DNA of 64,000 nt from Eubacterium_G segne. GTDB taxonomy: Bacteria > Bacillota > Clostridia > Lachnospirales > Lachnospiraceae. Of this stretch, positions 29,045 through 38,506 are shown one piece after another (position 1 is the first letter of the stretch; each line of letters begins with the position of its first letter). The notes under the pieces were generated by a model that was given only the letters and a program-made list of their open reading frames with translations, was not told the DNA's origin and ran no database searches. The stretch lies in assembly GCF_014287775.1 (NCBI RefSeq), contig NZ_JACOOZ010000006.1, forward strand, positions 62,001 through 126,000. Direction: 5' to 3'. The translations under genes were made by a program, and so were the position numbers.

Positions 29045-29722
29045 TTAATTATCTATATTATAAATTATGAAGTGATTTTTGTTAAAATCAATTAATCCTT
29101 CATTACGCATTTTGCAAAGCTCCTTTGATAAGGCACTTCTGTCTAAGTTTAAAAAGTCAGCCATTTGCTGCCTGTTAAAGGGAATATCAAATTCATTACT
29201 ATTATTAATGGTAGACTGACCTGAAAAGTATATAGATAGCCTTCCGCGAATGGTTTTTGGAGCAGTGCAAAAGCTTCTGTTTGATAAAATAATATTCTTT
29301 CTTGTGGCGATTCTTAAAAGATTTCTAATAATTTTGTCCTGCCATGAACAGTTAGAATATATGGGATTGTCAAGGATATTTAAGTCGAAAAATAAAATAG
29401 TGGCAGAGTCTGCGGCTACGGTATTTACCATTAAAGGTAAATGGCTATAGGCGTATGACTCACCAAAGACCTGCCCCGATGTAACAATACTTAAGATGGT
29501 TTTATTTCCCCATAAATCATTATTTTCTATAATAACATTTCCACTAATTACAATTCCTATTTCATGAATTATTTCTCCGGTGTGAAAAATTATATTATTT
29601 CTTTTATATTTCTCAATGCGGAAAGCATTAATAGATTTAAGGTATACTAAATCTTCATTATCTATGTTTTTGAAAACCGGCATTTCCAAATTTCCCAAAA
29701 TTTTCATTATGTTTTTTTTCAT
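29045..29722 (-). CDS. Crp/Fnr-family transcriptional regulator, probable regulator of hcp
   Basis: 225 aa. The N-terminal cyclic-nucleotide-like sensor fold (about 15-125, IIFHTGEIIHEIGIVISGNV) is followed by a Crp-type HTH (about 165-222, FNRQQMADFLNLDRSALSKELCKMRNEGLI). No N-terminal cluster of cysteines of the FNR type is seen, so an oxygen-sensing Fe-S cluster there is unlikely. It is divergent from hcp with an 88-bp gap containing a perfect palindrome, the usual layout of HcpR-type nitrosative-stress regulators. GAGG lies just before the ATG. Confidence 0.87.
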   Translation of the reverse strand: MKKNIMKILGNLEMPVFKNIDNEDLVYLKSINAFRIEKYKRNNIIFHTGEIIHEIGIVISGNVIIENNDLWGNKTILSIVTSGQVFGESYAYSHLPLMVNTVAADSATILFFDLNILDNPIYSNCSWQDKIIRNLLRIATRKNIILSNRSFCTAPKTIRGRLSIYFSGQSTINNSNEFDIPFNRQQMADFLNLDRSALSKELCKMRNEGLIDFNKNHFIIYNIDN

Positions 29723-29736
29723 AATTCCTCATTTCT

Positions 29737-29750
29737 GTGGTTATAACCAC
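29737..29750. promoter_or_regulatory. candidate operator of the Crp/Fnr regulator
   Basis: GTGGTTATAACCAC is a perfect 14-bp palindrome centred at 29743.5 between the regulator and hcp. A TATAAT at 29773-29778 predicts an hcp start near 29785, placing the centre at about -41.5, the class II activator position of Crp/Fnr proteins. Confidence 0.65.
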
Positions 29751-29772
29751 CGATTAATTATTGCCATTCTAA

Positions 29773-29778
29773 TATAAT
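29773..29778 (+). promoter_or_regulatory. -10 element of hcp
   Basis: TATAAT with no good -35; the palindrome occupies that region, consistent with activator-dependent transcription. Confidence 0.6.
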
Positions 29779-29810
29779 TTCATTGTAAATTCAAGAGAGG
29801 AGAATGGAAA

Positions 29811-31394
29811 ATGTTTTGTTTTCAGTGTGAGCAGACTGCGGGATGCAGCGGATGTACAAAAAATGTAGGGGTTTGTGGTAAAACAGCAAATACAGCTAAT
29901 TTACAGGACAAACTTACAGGAGCCCTGATTGGGTTAGCAAAGGCTTGTGGGAGCAACCAAAAGACAGAAAATACTGACAGAATTATTATTGAAGGTTTGT
30001 TTACCACAGTTACTAATGTAAATTTTAATGATAATACATTAGAGGAAATGATAGAAAAAGTTCATAGGGAAAAGGAAAGAATTGCACCGGGATGTGTAGC
30101 GTGTATTTCAAGATGTGACAATACAGATGATTACAACATGGATGAACTTTGGAATAGTGACGAGGATATTTGTTCCCTTAAATCTCTTATTTTGTTTGGA
30201 ATAAGAGGAATGGCTGCCTATGCATATCATGGCTTAGTGTTAGGATATGAAGATAGTGAAGTGAATGAATTTTTCTACAGGGCATTATCAGTTATAAGCT
30301 ATGACTTAAGTAGCGACAAGTTACTTGAAACAGTTCTTAAGGTGGGAGAAGTTAATTTAAAGTGCATGGAATTATTAGATAGAGCAAATACAGACGCTTA
30401 TGGTACTCCAACACCTACTAAGGTGCCACTTACTATTGAGAAAGGGCCATTTATTGTAATATCAGGTCATGATTTAAAGGATTTGGAATTGTTGCTAAAA
30501 CAAACAGAAGATAAAGGTATAAATATCTATACTCACGGAGAAATGCTTCCGGCACATGGTTATCCGGAGCTTAAAAAATACAGCCATTTAAAGGGAAATT
30601 TTGGAACTGCATGGCAGAACCAGCAAAAAGAATTTGACAATATTAAAGGTCCTGTGTTGTTTACAACTAATTGCCTTATGCCTGTTAAGGAAAGCTATAG
30701 CGACAGGGTATTTACTACAGAGGTTGTATCTTATCCGGAAATGGTGCATATAGGTGAGGATAAGGATTTTACACCGGTAATTAATAAAGCTTTAGAACTT
30801 GGAGGATATGAAGAGGATAAAAAGCTTACAGGTATTAACGGTGGGGAGTATGTGACAACAGGATTTGCCCATGGAACAGTGTTGTCAGTAGCAGATAAAG
30901 TAATTGATGGCGTAAAGACGGGAAAAATCAGTCATTTCTTCTTAGTTGGCGGTTGTGATGGTGCCAGGGTAGGAAGAAACTATTACACGGATTTTGTAAA
31001 GCAGACTCCAAAGGATTCTATTATTTTAACATTGGCTTGTGGAAAGTATAGATTCAACGACTTAGATTTAGAAGATATAGAGGGACTTCCAAGAATAATG
31101 GATATGGGGCAGTGCAATGATGCTTATTCTGCCATTAAGGTGGCAACAGCATTAGCAGAGGCTTTCCAGTGTGAAGTTAATCAGTTGCCATTGTCTATGG
31201 TGCTGTCCTGGTACGAACAAAAGGCAGTATGTATTCTTTTAACTTTGCTTTATTTAGGAATAAAGGATATATATTTAGGCCCCACATTGCCGGCTTTTAT
31301 ATCACCAAATGTGCTTAAAGTATTAGTGGATAATTATAATATATCTCCAATAACTACACCGGAGGAGGATTTAAAGAAAATTTTAAATAAGTAA
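29811..31394 (+). CDS. hcp: hydroxylamine reductase / hybrid cluster protein
   Basis: 527 aa. Hcp carries a cubane and a hybrid Fe-S-O cluster and reduces hydroxylamine or nitric oxide. The N-terminal cluster motif is MFCFQCEQTAGCSGC...C (C3, C6, C15, C22 likely ligands, C12 extra). Hybrid-cluster region residues are visible in THGEMLPAHGYPELK, NFGTAWQNQQKEF, TTNCLMP, GGCDGARVGRNYYTDF and LACGKYRFN. AGGAG precedes the ATG. It is monocistronic, ended by the hairpin at 31423-31462, and probably activated by the divergent regulator. Confidence 0.97.
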   Translation: MFCFQCEQTAGCSGCTKNVGVCGKTANTANLQDKLTGALIGLAKACGSNQKTENTDRIIIEGLFTTVTNVNFNDNTLEEMIEKVHREKERIAPGCVACISRCDNTDDYNMDELWNSDEDICSLKSLILFGIRGMAAYAYHGLVLGYEDSEVNEFFYRALSVISYDLSSDKLLETVLKVGEVNLKCMELLDRANTDAYGTPTPTKVPLTIEKGPFIVISGHDLKDLELLLKQTEDKGINIYTHGEMLPAHGYPELKKYSHLKGNFGTAWQNQQKEFDNIKGPVLFTTNCLMPVKESYSDRVFTTEVVSYPEMVHIGEDKDFTPVINKALELGGYEEDKKLTGINGGEYVTTGFAHGTVLSVADKVIDGVKTGKISHFFLVGGCDGARVGRNYYTDFVKQTPKDSIILTLACGKYRFNDLDLEDIEGLPRIMDMGQCNDAYSAIKVATALAEAFQCEVNQLPLSMVLSWYEQKAVCILLTLLYLGIKDIYLGPTLPAFISPNVLKVLVDNYNISPITTPEEDLKKILNK

Positions 31395-31422
31395 ACCCTA
31401 TCTGATACGGATTTAATCCCAT

Positions 31423-31462
31423 AAAAAATAGCGGCTGCATTAATTAGCAGTCGCTATTTTTT
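31423..31462. terminator. bidirectional terminator
   Basis: AAAAAATAGCGGCTGC pairs with GCAGTCGCTATTTTTT (one G-T pair) over an 8-nt loop, between convergent hcp and yfhO. Confidence 0.9.
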
Positions 31463-31471
31463 ATGATTGTG

Positions 31472-34156
31472 TTACTTCTTAGAAGTAACCTTGTTATTCT
31501 TTGATTTGTTAGAAATTAAGTTTATAATATTGTCTTTATAGATTATTCCAAGGAAAATTAAAAGACAAATAATTGTAATAACAATACCCGGAACTAATCC
31601 TTTAGGAGTATATTTAAAGGTAATTTCGTGAGTGCCTGCTTCTACAAGAACACCTGTAAGAGCTCCTGAACAAATAGATGTAGTCTTTGATTTTACACCA
31701 TCAACATATACATTCCATCCTTTATCATATGGAATAGAAGTGTACATAATGCCCTGTTTCTTAGCTGTAACCTTACCGGTAATCTTTGTATCAGAATAGG
31801 ATTCAACAGTATAAGGATTTTTGTTTAAAAGCTTATAAGCTGTTTCCCATGCATCATTATCAAAAGCATATGCATAACATGTGGTTAAAGCCTGTCCGTC
31901 GCTGGCTGTTACTGTTATAGTGGAGCCGGCAGATACGTTACCAACATGGCAAATGTAATTCTGGTTAGTAGATGAGAATGTCTTTGTTGTAGAATTGTCA
32001 TCTGTTATGCTTCCATTAGTAATATTCACAGTAAGAGTTTCAGAAGAAGTTACACAGTAGAAGTAAACATCGTATGTTGCAGCATCTCCTGATGGTTTGT
32101 AATTATCATCTTCCTCTAACTGATATTTAGCAGTAAATGTTCCAACAGTGTCAGTTGTCTGTAATTGATGGAAAATATTAGCATCACTATCAATTGCAGT
32201 TTTTACAAAACTGTTCTGTGTTGTAAATGGATTTCCCGTCTCTTTATTCCAGTTTGCCTCAGTGCTCATATTTACCATAAATCCAAGAGGAAGAGTATTA
32301 TTGTACTCATATAAATGAACAGTTGAGGCTGCATTATTGCCTGTTGAATATGTCTGACTTCCAATCTCTGTCATGTTAGTTGGAAGAGAAGGTGTATTGT
32401 CAGTAAATTCATATTTAACAGAGAACATAGCAGCAGTAAGTGGTGTATGTCCGTAATATGAATATGCATTAAATGATGTCTGCATACCAAGCTGATTATA
32501 ATAATCCTGCATAGCAGCTGATGCTACTGATGAGAAGGTTGAAATACTGTCGTAATCAAATCTTGCACCATCATTTCTTGTGGAATGTGAAGCAGATTCT
32601 GTTCTGTAGAATTTAACTCCTTCACTTTCTGCTTTATTTTTAGCTGTTTCATTTAACTGTTTATGAGCCTGTGTACTTTCGTAATATGCAGACCTTGAGG
32701 ATGTGCTTGCCATACCTGTAACGCATAAGTTAAGGGTAAGCTCACAGAATGTAGTAAGTACCAGCAGATAAATGAAAAATGCCTTCATATCTGATTTTCT
32801 TCTGTAACAGAAATACAGAATCACATATATAACAATAAACAACATACTGAAATATATTATTTTTCTTATATTAGTTTCTACAGCCAAATCGCTAAAGAAT
32901 GATGTGTTTTTAAATAATTCCTGAAGGACAAGTATAAGTCCTAAGGCACCACCCATTGCACCGATAATCTGGGAGGCCTTAAATTCCTTTATGTGTAAGA
33001 AAGCTTCATATGCCATAGTAACTATAAGGAAAATGTATAAGAAAGATTCCCTACATGGAAGACTGTTTGGAAAATGGAATCCATGCCAGATATAGTTAGG
33101 TATGTTAATATTAAAGCTTAACAGCATAATTACGGCAATTACAGTTTTTCCAACACGATCTTTAACGCTGATTTTTTTACATAACCAGAAAAGAGGAATT
33201 AAAACAAATACTGCAACTGTACAATAAATGTTAGGGTCATGTGGATACTTTAAGTCTGCTACAGGGATACAAATAAGAGACCTGAAAAGCATATAGAGAA
33301 TGGAAAAATATTCTTCTATGGCATCAGGGAAAGATGTATCTGCTGATTTAGTTGTAAGCAGGTTAAAATACTCAGGTAAAATTACGCAGGCAGCAAGCCC
33401 GCCACCTAAAACGGAGTATATTGCAAAATCCTTAAATGCTAATAATCTTCCTTTAACATTACCGATTTCTTCATCAAAATCTGATACGCAGATTAAATAT
33501 ACAAAATAAATTACACTGTAAATACAAAGCATAATTCCAATATAGTAGTTAGAAAAGATGCCAAGAGCAAGGGCTATACAGTACATTTTGTATTTTCTTT
33601 CAGTAACAAGTCTGTCCAGACCTAAAATGATAAATGGTAAAAGCCACATACAGTCTAGCCACATAATGTTCCAGCTAAATGCTGCAAAATAAGATGAAAG
33701 TGCGTATACCATACCGAAAATAACAGCAGGAACATGCTTTGTCTTAAATCTTTTTACAAGATAGTAAGTAGCTGAAAAACCTGCAAGTCCCATTTTTACT
33801 ATTATAAAGAAACTAACATAGTCAGCCATGTTACCCGGCCATAAAATAGTTAAAAGATTAAAAGGACTTGATAAATAGTAGGCGGCTATAGCCACAAAGT
33901 TCATACCGGCACCGATTTCCCAGGTATAAAATAAGCTTCCGCCTCCTCTTAACTTGTCCTGCAAAATCTGTAAATATGGTGTGTACTGATGGTAACAGTC
34001 ACTTCTTAAATACATTTGATCGCCAAAAGGTGCGATATCTTTGAAAAAATAAACAATTAACATTGACAGTACCGGCAAAAGAAAAGCTAAGAAATACAGC
34101 CAGTTATCTTTTAACCATGTACTAAATGAAAATTTAGAGTCTCCCTTACGTTCCAT
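31472..34156 (-). CDS. yfhO: YfhO-family membrane glycosyltransferase
   Basis: 894 aa GT-C-like membrane protein: about 12-14 hydrophobic segments in the first 480 residues, a large extracytoplasmic beta-rich domain (about 480-850), and a final membrane segment near 855-880. The motif DQMYLRSDCYHQYTPYLQ in the first loop holds the acidic residue typical of the fold. In Bacillus, YfhO works with CsbB: undecaprenyl-phosphate-linked GlcNAc made by CsbB is used to modify lipoteichoic acid outside the membrane. The CsbB-like gene lies 27 bp upstream here. AAGGAG precedes the ATG. The acceptor polymer in this organism is not known. Confidence 0.87.
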   Translation of the reverse strand: MERKGDSKFSFSTWLKDNWLYFLAFLLPVLSMLIVYFFKDIAPFGDQMYLRSDCYHQYTPYLQILQDKLRGGGSLFYTWEIGAGMNFVAIAAYYLSSPFNLLTILWPGNMADYVSFFIIVKMGLAGFSATYYLVKRFKTKHVPAVIFGMVYALSSYFAAFSWNIMWLDCMWLLPFIILGLDRLVTERKYKMYCIALALGIFSNYYIGIMLCIYSVIYFVYLICVSDFDEEIGNVKGRLLAFKDFAIYSVLGGGLAACVILPEYFNLLTTKSADTSFPDAIEEYFSILYMLFRSLICIPVADLKYPHDPNIYCTVAVFVLIPLFWLCKKISVKDRVGKTVIAVIMLLSFNINIPNYIWHGFHFPNSLPCRESFLYIFLIVTMAYEAFLHIKEFKASQIIGAMGGALGLILVLQELFKNTSFFSDLAVETNIRKIIYFSMLFIVIYVILYFCYRRKSDMKAFFIYLLVLTTFCELTLNLCVTGMASTSSRSAYYESTQAHKQLNETAKNKAESEGVKFYRTESASHSTRNDGARFDYDSISTFSSVASAAMQDYYNQLGMQTSFNAYSYYGHTPLTAAMFSVKYEFTDNTPSLPTNMTEIGSQTYSTGNNAASTVHLYEYNNTLPLGFMVNMSTEANWNKETGNPFTTQNSFVKTAIDSDANIFHQLQTTDTVGTFTAKYQLEEDDNYKPSGDAATYDVYFYCVTSSETLTVNITNGSITDDNSTTKTFSSTNQNYICHVGNVSAGSTITVTASDGQALTTCYAYAFDNDAWETAYKLLNKNPYTVESYSDTKITGKVTAKKQGIMYTSIPYDKGWNVYVDGVKSKTTSICSGALTGVLVEAGTHEITFKYTPKGLVPGIVITIICLLIFLGIIYKDNIINLISNKSKNNKVTSKK

Positions 34157-34183
34157 TATTTATCTCCTTCCTTATTAATGGTT

Positions 34184-35122
34184 TTATTTTGATTCTTTAA
34201 TATTTGTATCCTGAATAATGTATATAGGTCTGTCTTTTGCTTCTAAATATATATTGGCAATATATTCACCGAGAATACCTAAGGACAATTCGATAATTCC
34301 CCCTAAGAACAACACAGCAATAAGCAGTGAAGCATAACCTGAAACGTCTATTCCAAAGGCTAACTTTCTAATAAGGGTAAATACTATAAGCAAAAATGCA
34401 ACAACGGATATTACAAGACCAAAACACGTAAGAAATCTTAATGGTGTTATGGAAAAAGAAGTAATACCGGTTATGGCATACTTAAACAGACTTTTAAAAC
34501 TCCATTTGGTTTCGCCTGCGATACGTTCCACATTTTCATAAGGTATCCAGCTGGTTTCAAAACCAACCCATTCAAAAATACCCTTTGAGAAACGCTGCAC
34601 TTCTGATAACTTCACTATGTTATCTACCATTTGTCTGCTCATTATTCTGAAATCAACGGCATTTTGTACCAGTTGCACATCAGTAAATCTGTTGCTGAAT
34701 TTGTAAAACATTCCGGAGAAGAAACTTTTGATTTTAGATTCTCCTTTTCTGCTTGTCCTAAGGGCAGCGCAGCAGTCATAACCTGCCTCAATCTGCTTTA
34801 TCATCTCAGGAACCAAAGCCGGCGGGTGCTGTAAATCTGCATCCATTACAATTACATAGTCAGCAGTAGTGTTGCAAAGCCCGGCATACATGGCTGCTTC
34901 CTTACCGAAATTACGTGAAAATGAAATAAATTTTACATTATCATGTTTTCCGGCTAAATCCTTCAGTATGGGATAAGTCTTATCCCGGCTACCGTCATTG
35001 ACAAAAATATAACTAAACGAATATCCATCTATTGTTTTATATATTTTTTCGGATTCCACGTAGAACATATTAAGCATTGCTTCTTCGTTATAGCATGGAA
35101 CCACAACTTCAACAGTTTTCAT
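34184..35122 (-). CDS. csbB: CsbB/GtrB-like polyprenyl-phosphate glycosyltransferase (GT2)
   Basis: 312 aa. GT2 domain (about 1-225) with VVPCYNEE, FVNDGSRDKT, VMDADLQHPP and the Q-R-W-like EVQRFSKGIFEWVGF segment, then two C-terminal membrane segments (about 232-300), the layout of CsbB, GtrB and DPM1-type enzymes that load a sugar on undecaprenyl phosphate. Pairing with yfhO supports a lipid-linked sugar donor for envelope glycosylation. GGAGG precedes the ATG. The sugar (GlcNAc in Bacillus) is inferred. Confidence 0.88.
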   Translation of the reverse strand: MKTVEVVVPCYNEEAMLNMFYVESEKIYKTIDGYSFSYIFVNDGSRDKTYPILKDLAGKHDNVKFISFSRNFGKEAAMYAGLCNTTADYVIVMDADLQHPPALVPEMIKQIEAGYDCCAALRTSRKGESKIKSFFSGMFYKFSNRFTDVQLVQNAVDFRIMSRQMVDNIVKLSEVQRFSKGIFEWVGFETSWIPYENVERIAGETKWSFKSLFKYAITGITSFSITPLRFLTCFGLVISVVAFLLIVFTLIRKLAFGIDVSGYASLLIAVLFLGGIIELSLGILGEYIANIYLEAKDRPIYIIQDTNIKESK

Positions 35123-35285
35123 AATACCTCCAGTAAAAATAATCAGTTAAGTTAATATAGGGACAATTTAATTAGCAAGTTAAATGCCCACAATTAGTAA
35201 TATTTTACTATAAATTTTGTTCACTGTAAACAAAGAAAGCAATAAGAAAAATGAAACCACGGTAATTATAAACAATAAAGCGGTA

Positions 35286-35313
35286 TTGACATTATTAATA
35301 GGAGAAATATAAT
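35286..35313 (+). promoter_or_regulatory. promoter of the alpha-glucosidase gene
   Basis: Consensus TTGACA (35286-35291), 16-bp spacer, TATAAT (35308-35313). No clear CcpA cre site is seen nearby. Confidence 0.75.
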
Positions 35314-35353
35314 TAACTTATTAGAAAAAATAACAGAAGAAAGGGCAGTTTTT

Positions 35354-37018
35354 ATGGAAAAGAAGTGGTGGCATGACAAGGTAGCATATCAGATTTATCC
35401 TAAAAGTTTTATGGATACAAATGGTGATGGAATCGGAGATATACGGGGAATTATCAATAAGCTTGATTATTTAAAGAATTTAGGAATTGATATTATATGG
35501 ATTTCACCTATATATCAGTCACCTTTAGTTGATCAGGGATACGATATTTCAGATTATTATAAAATAGATGAACGTTTCGGAACAATGGAGGATTTTGAAG
35601 AACTGATTGCTGAAGCAAAAAAAAGAAACATTGGCATTTTGATGGATTTGGTTATAAATCATTGTTCAGACCAGCATGTATGGTTTAAAAAGGCATTGCA
35701 GGATATTGAAGGAGAGTATGGAGATTATTTTTATTTTAGGAAAGGGAAAAACGGTCAGCCACCGTGTAATTACCGTTCCTATTTTGGAGGAAGTGCATGG
35801 GAAAAGGTTAAGGGAACAGATTACTATTATCTGCACCTGTTTGCCAAGGAACAGCCGGATTTGAACTGGTACAATCCAAAGGTAAAAGAAGAGTTATATT
35901 CGATGATTAACTGGTGGCTTGATAAGGGACTAGCCGGTTTTAGAATAGATGCAATTATTAATATAAGAAAAGATTTGCAATTTAAGAGTCTGCCGGCAGA
36001 TGGAGATGACGGATTTGTTCATGCAGGTGTTGCAGCGGAAAAAGTGCCGGGAATAGGTGATATGCTGGAAGATTTGAAGAAAAATACTTTTGAAAAGCAT
36101 GATGCATTTACAGTAGCTGAAGTGTTTAATATGAGAAAAGATGAAATTAGGGAATTTATTGGGGACAATGGACATTTTTCCACAATGTTTGATTTCTCTG
36201 CTGAGTGTTTGGCTTTTGGAGGACATGGCTGGTACGATGCACCGGAAATAACATTTGAGGATTACAGAAGGGTTATTTTTCATTCTCAAAGAGAGTGTGA
36301 AGATGTTGGGTTTATGGCTAATATTATTGAAAACCATGATGAGCCAAGAGGAGCAAGCAGGTATATTCCATCCTATGCCCAAAATGAAACGGGCAAAAAA
36401 ATGCTTGCCACGGTAAATCTTCTTTTAAGAGGAATACCTTTTATTTATCAGGGACAGGAAATAGGAATGACTAACTGCCCTATGAAAGGAATTGAGGAAT
36501 ACGATGATATAAGTACCATTAACCAGTACAATATGGCTGTACAGGCAGGAGTATCAAAGGAATTGGCATTAAAGGGATGTTACGAGCATAGCAGAGATAA
36601 TGCAAGGACTCCAATGCAGTGGAGTGATGGAGAAAATGCAGGTTTTACTAATGGAAAACCGTGGCTTAAGGTAAATCCTAATTACAAAGACATTAATGTT
36701 TCAGACCAGGAAAACAGGGAAGATTCCCTGCTTAACTACTACAGAAAATTAATTGCTCTTAGAAAATCTGATGAGTACAGGGAACTTCTAACTTATGGAA
36801 TAACAGAGCCTATTTTTGAAAATGAGGATAAAATATTTGCATACAAACGTGTAAATGAAAGCGGTGAGATTGTAGTTTTAGCTAATTTTGGAAAGCAGGA
36901 CAAAGTGTTAGAGCTTGAGAATAGAAAGTACCGGGTAATACTTAATAATATGGAAGACCTGGATATGGAAGACGGAAAAGTAAAACTGAAAAGCTGCCAA
37001 AGTGTGGTACTGGTGTAA
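35354..37018 (+). CDS. GH13 alpha-glucosidase / oligo-1,6-glucosidase
   Basis: 554 aa cytoplasmic GH13 enzyme of the alpha-glucosidase/oligo-1,6-glucosidase group. All catalytic regions are intact: DLVINHCSDQH (region I), GFRIDAI (nucleophile Asp), TVAEVFN (acid/base Glu) and ENHDEPR (transition-state Asp). QIYPKSFMDTNGDGIGDI at the N terminus is typical of the family and includes a calcium-binding-like loop. It hydrolyses maltose, isomaltose or short oligosaccharides; exact specificity cannot be read. A consensus promoter lies 40 bp upstream, and no transporter or regulator gene is adjacent. Confidence 0.93.
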   Translation: MEKKWWHDKVAYQIYPKSFMDTNGDGIGDIRGIINKLDYLKNLGIDIIWISPIYQSPLVDQGYDISDYYKIDERFGTMEDFEELIAEAKKRNIGILMDLVINHCSDQHVWFKKALQDIEGEYGDYFYFRKGKNGQPPCNYRSYFGGSAWEKVKGTDYYYLHLFAKEQPDLNWYNPKVKEELYSMINWWLDKGLAGFRIDAIINIRKDLQFKSLPADGDDGFVHAGVAAEKVPGIGDMLEDLKKNTFEKHDAFTVAEVFNMRKDEIREFIGDNGHFSTMFDFSAECLAFGGHGWYDAPEITFEDYRRVIFHSQRECEDVGFMANIIENHDEPRGASRYIPSYAQNETGKKMLATVNLLLRGIPFIYQGQEIGMTNCPMKGIEEYDDISTINQYNMAVQAGVSKELALKGCYEHSRDNARTPMQWSDGENAGFTNGKPWLKVNPNYKDINVSDQENREDSLLNYYRKLIALRKSDEYRELLTYGITEPIFENEDKIFAYKRVNESGEIVVLANFGKQDKVLELENRKYRVILNNMEDLDMEDGKVKLKSCQSVVLV

Positions 37019-37059
37019 AAGTTTTTTTATGCAAATAAAATTAATTAAGTAAAAAAACA

Positions 37060-37088
37060 TTGACAATAAAAGTGTTTTTATGTAATGT
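37060..37088 (+). promoter_or_regulatory. promoter of the secreted peptide gene
   Basis: TTGACA (37060-37065), 17-bp spacer, TAATGT (37083-37088), 57 bp before the gene start. It probably drives the peptide/ABC cluster up to 41.8 kb. Confidence 0.65.
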
Positions 37089-37144
37089 ATGTAAAGATGG
37101 GGTCGACACATCTTATAAAATACGTAAGAAAGGAGACGAGTGTG

Positions 37145-37519
37145 ATGAAGAAGAGCATTTGTAAGGTTATTGCAATGGGCGCTTTATGTGGCGTTATGCT
37201 CACATCGGTCGTGGGAGCAGCAACATTGTATGTAGAAGGAACTTTATATACCAAGAATCCATTATACAGTGCACCTAAGGGATACTCTGATACATACGGT
37301 TATAAAAAGATAACCGCTAAATGTACAGTATCCAAGAGTGGATATACTACAAGGTCTGTATCTTCAAGTAAAAGCTTAAAAAGTGGATTTGGTGGAGTTG
37401 AAACAGATTGGATATCAGGTCCTACATACAAATCTAGTGGAACTAAATTTGTAAGTAAGCATACTGGGTATAGCCATGATGGTATTTATTCTGAGTTGAA
37501 AGCTAGTAAAAAATATTAA
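37145..37519 (+). CDS. small secreted protein, first gene of the peptide/ABC cluster (bacteriocin-like candidate)
   Basis: 124 aa. A clean signal peptide (about 1-26, ending SVVGAA) leaves a mature part of about 98 aa rich in Ser, Lys, Gly, Tyr and Thr, with one Cys (C60) and no recognised domain. AGGAG (37131-37135) fits a GTG at 37142 or the ATG at 37145. Strong promoter, stable hairpin after the stop, then a membrane-anchored protein and a MacB-type ABC transporter: this is the gene order of secreted bacteriocins or signals with dedicated export or immunity. Size and layout resemble lactococcin 972 clusters, but I see no convincing sequence match. Function is unassigned. Confidence 0.72.
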   Translation: MKKSICKVIAMGALCGVMLTSVVGAATLYVEGTLYTKNPLYSAPKGYSDTYGYKKITAKCTVSKSGYTTRSVSSSKSLKSGFGGVETDWISGPTYKSSGTKFVSKHTGYSHDGIYSELKASKKY

Positions 37520-37537
37520 ATATTAGTTTATAGTTTC

Positions 37538-37566
37538 TCCATACCCTGCAAGTCAGGGTATGGAGA
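37538..37566 (+). other. stable 12-bp hairpin after the peptide gene
   Basis: CTCCATACCCTG and CAGGGTATGGAG form a perfect stem with loop CAAGT. No T-tract follows, so it is likelier a 3' stabiliser or partial attenuator than a full terminator. Confidence 0.75.
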
Positions 37567-37594
37567 TTAATCAATAATAAGAAGGGGAATATTA

Positions 37595-38506
37595 ATGAGT
37601 AAGTTCAAGAAAAGAATCTTTATAATTTCCATGGTTGTTACAATAATAATATGTGGTGTGGCTGCTAAAATGATTATAGACGGTCTAAAACCTCAACAGG
37701 AGTATAGTGTTCATTCAGGGATGAAAGTTTCAAATTTAAAGGGAATGTTAGAGCTAAAAAATAATAGCATTGATAATTTTTTAGATAAAGATAATAATAT
37801 TAAAATAGATTTTGAAATTTACAACTATAATGACAGAAAAGTTAAATATGAAATGACAGTTTTAGTTAATTATCATCAGAAAAGCTTTAAAAAGGATAAT
37901 TTGGAATTACAAAAATATGAATTTGAATTATCTTCTCAGGGCTGTAATAAATATAGTGTTACATTAGATAAAAAAGCATTTAAGTATCAGGTAAACGATG
38001 TTGTTATTGTCCTACGGCAGGACACGGATGTTTATTCAGATGAAAATGAGCTGGTTAGTGATACAAATACAATATGCAGACACTACATAATCGAAAATAA
38101 TTCCAGTGAGGAAACAATAGTGAAAACTCAAAAAATAAAGATTTCTGAGTTAGATGATGATTTAGATACAGAAGCATCTTTGAAGTGCATGAATATGAAG
38201 AAGACATTAGGAATTAGTGTAGATAAAAATCAGAAAATTAAGTTAAAAATAGATATGAAAAATAATGAAATAGGAACAGATTATATATTGGTTTGTCTGC
38301 TTAATGGCAATCAGATAAGTATAAATAATAAGGATTATATGACATATTCAGATGATTTAGAGAATATGGAAATTTATGCACCGGACAAATCAGGAAAATA
38401 TGAAATGGAATTTTTATGCATTCCTAATTTAAGCAATGCCGTGATAAATACAGAAAAAGAAATACCGGTTATAAGTAGTAACAGGTATACACTAGAGGTT
38501 GAATGA
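37595..38506 (+). CDS. membrane-anchored extracytoplasmic protein of the ABC cluster, unknown function
   Basis: 303 aa. One N-terminal membrane segment (about 8-30) is followed by an exposed, beta-rich, acidic domain I do not recognise. It could be an adaptor for the MacB-like permeases, in the position of a membrane-fusion protein but without a visible biotinyl-lipoyl fold or long coiled coil, or an immunity/sensor protein. AGGGG precedes the ATG. Its stop overlaps the next start (ATGA), so it is translationally coupled to the first permease. Confidence 0.7.
   Translation: MSKFKKRIFIISMVVTIIICGVAAKMIIDGLKPQQEYSVHSGMKVSNLKGMLELKNNSIDNFLDKDNNIKIDFEIYNYNDRKVKYEMTVLVNYHQKSFKKDNLELQKYEFELSSQGCNKYSVTLDKKAFKYQVNDVVIVLRQDTDVYSDENELVSDTNTICRHYIIENNSSEETIVKTQKIKISELDDDLDTEASLKCMNMKKTLGISVDKNQKIKLKIDMKNNEIGTDYILVCLLNGNQISINNKDYMTYSDDLENMEIYAPDKSGKYEMEFLCIPNLSNAVINTEKEIPVISSNRYTLEVE

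Noticed and set aside
35123..35353. Catabolite-repression (cre) site before the alpha-glucosidase
   Set aside because: No stretch fits the cre consensus; only the sigma-70-type promoter is supported.
37145..37519. Assignment to the lactococcin 972 bacteriocin family
   Set aside because: Size, secretion and the ABC neighbours are similar, but I could not align the mature sequence convincingly, so no family name is given.
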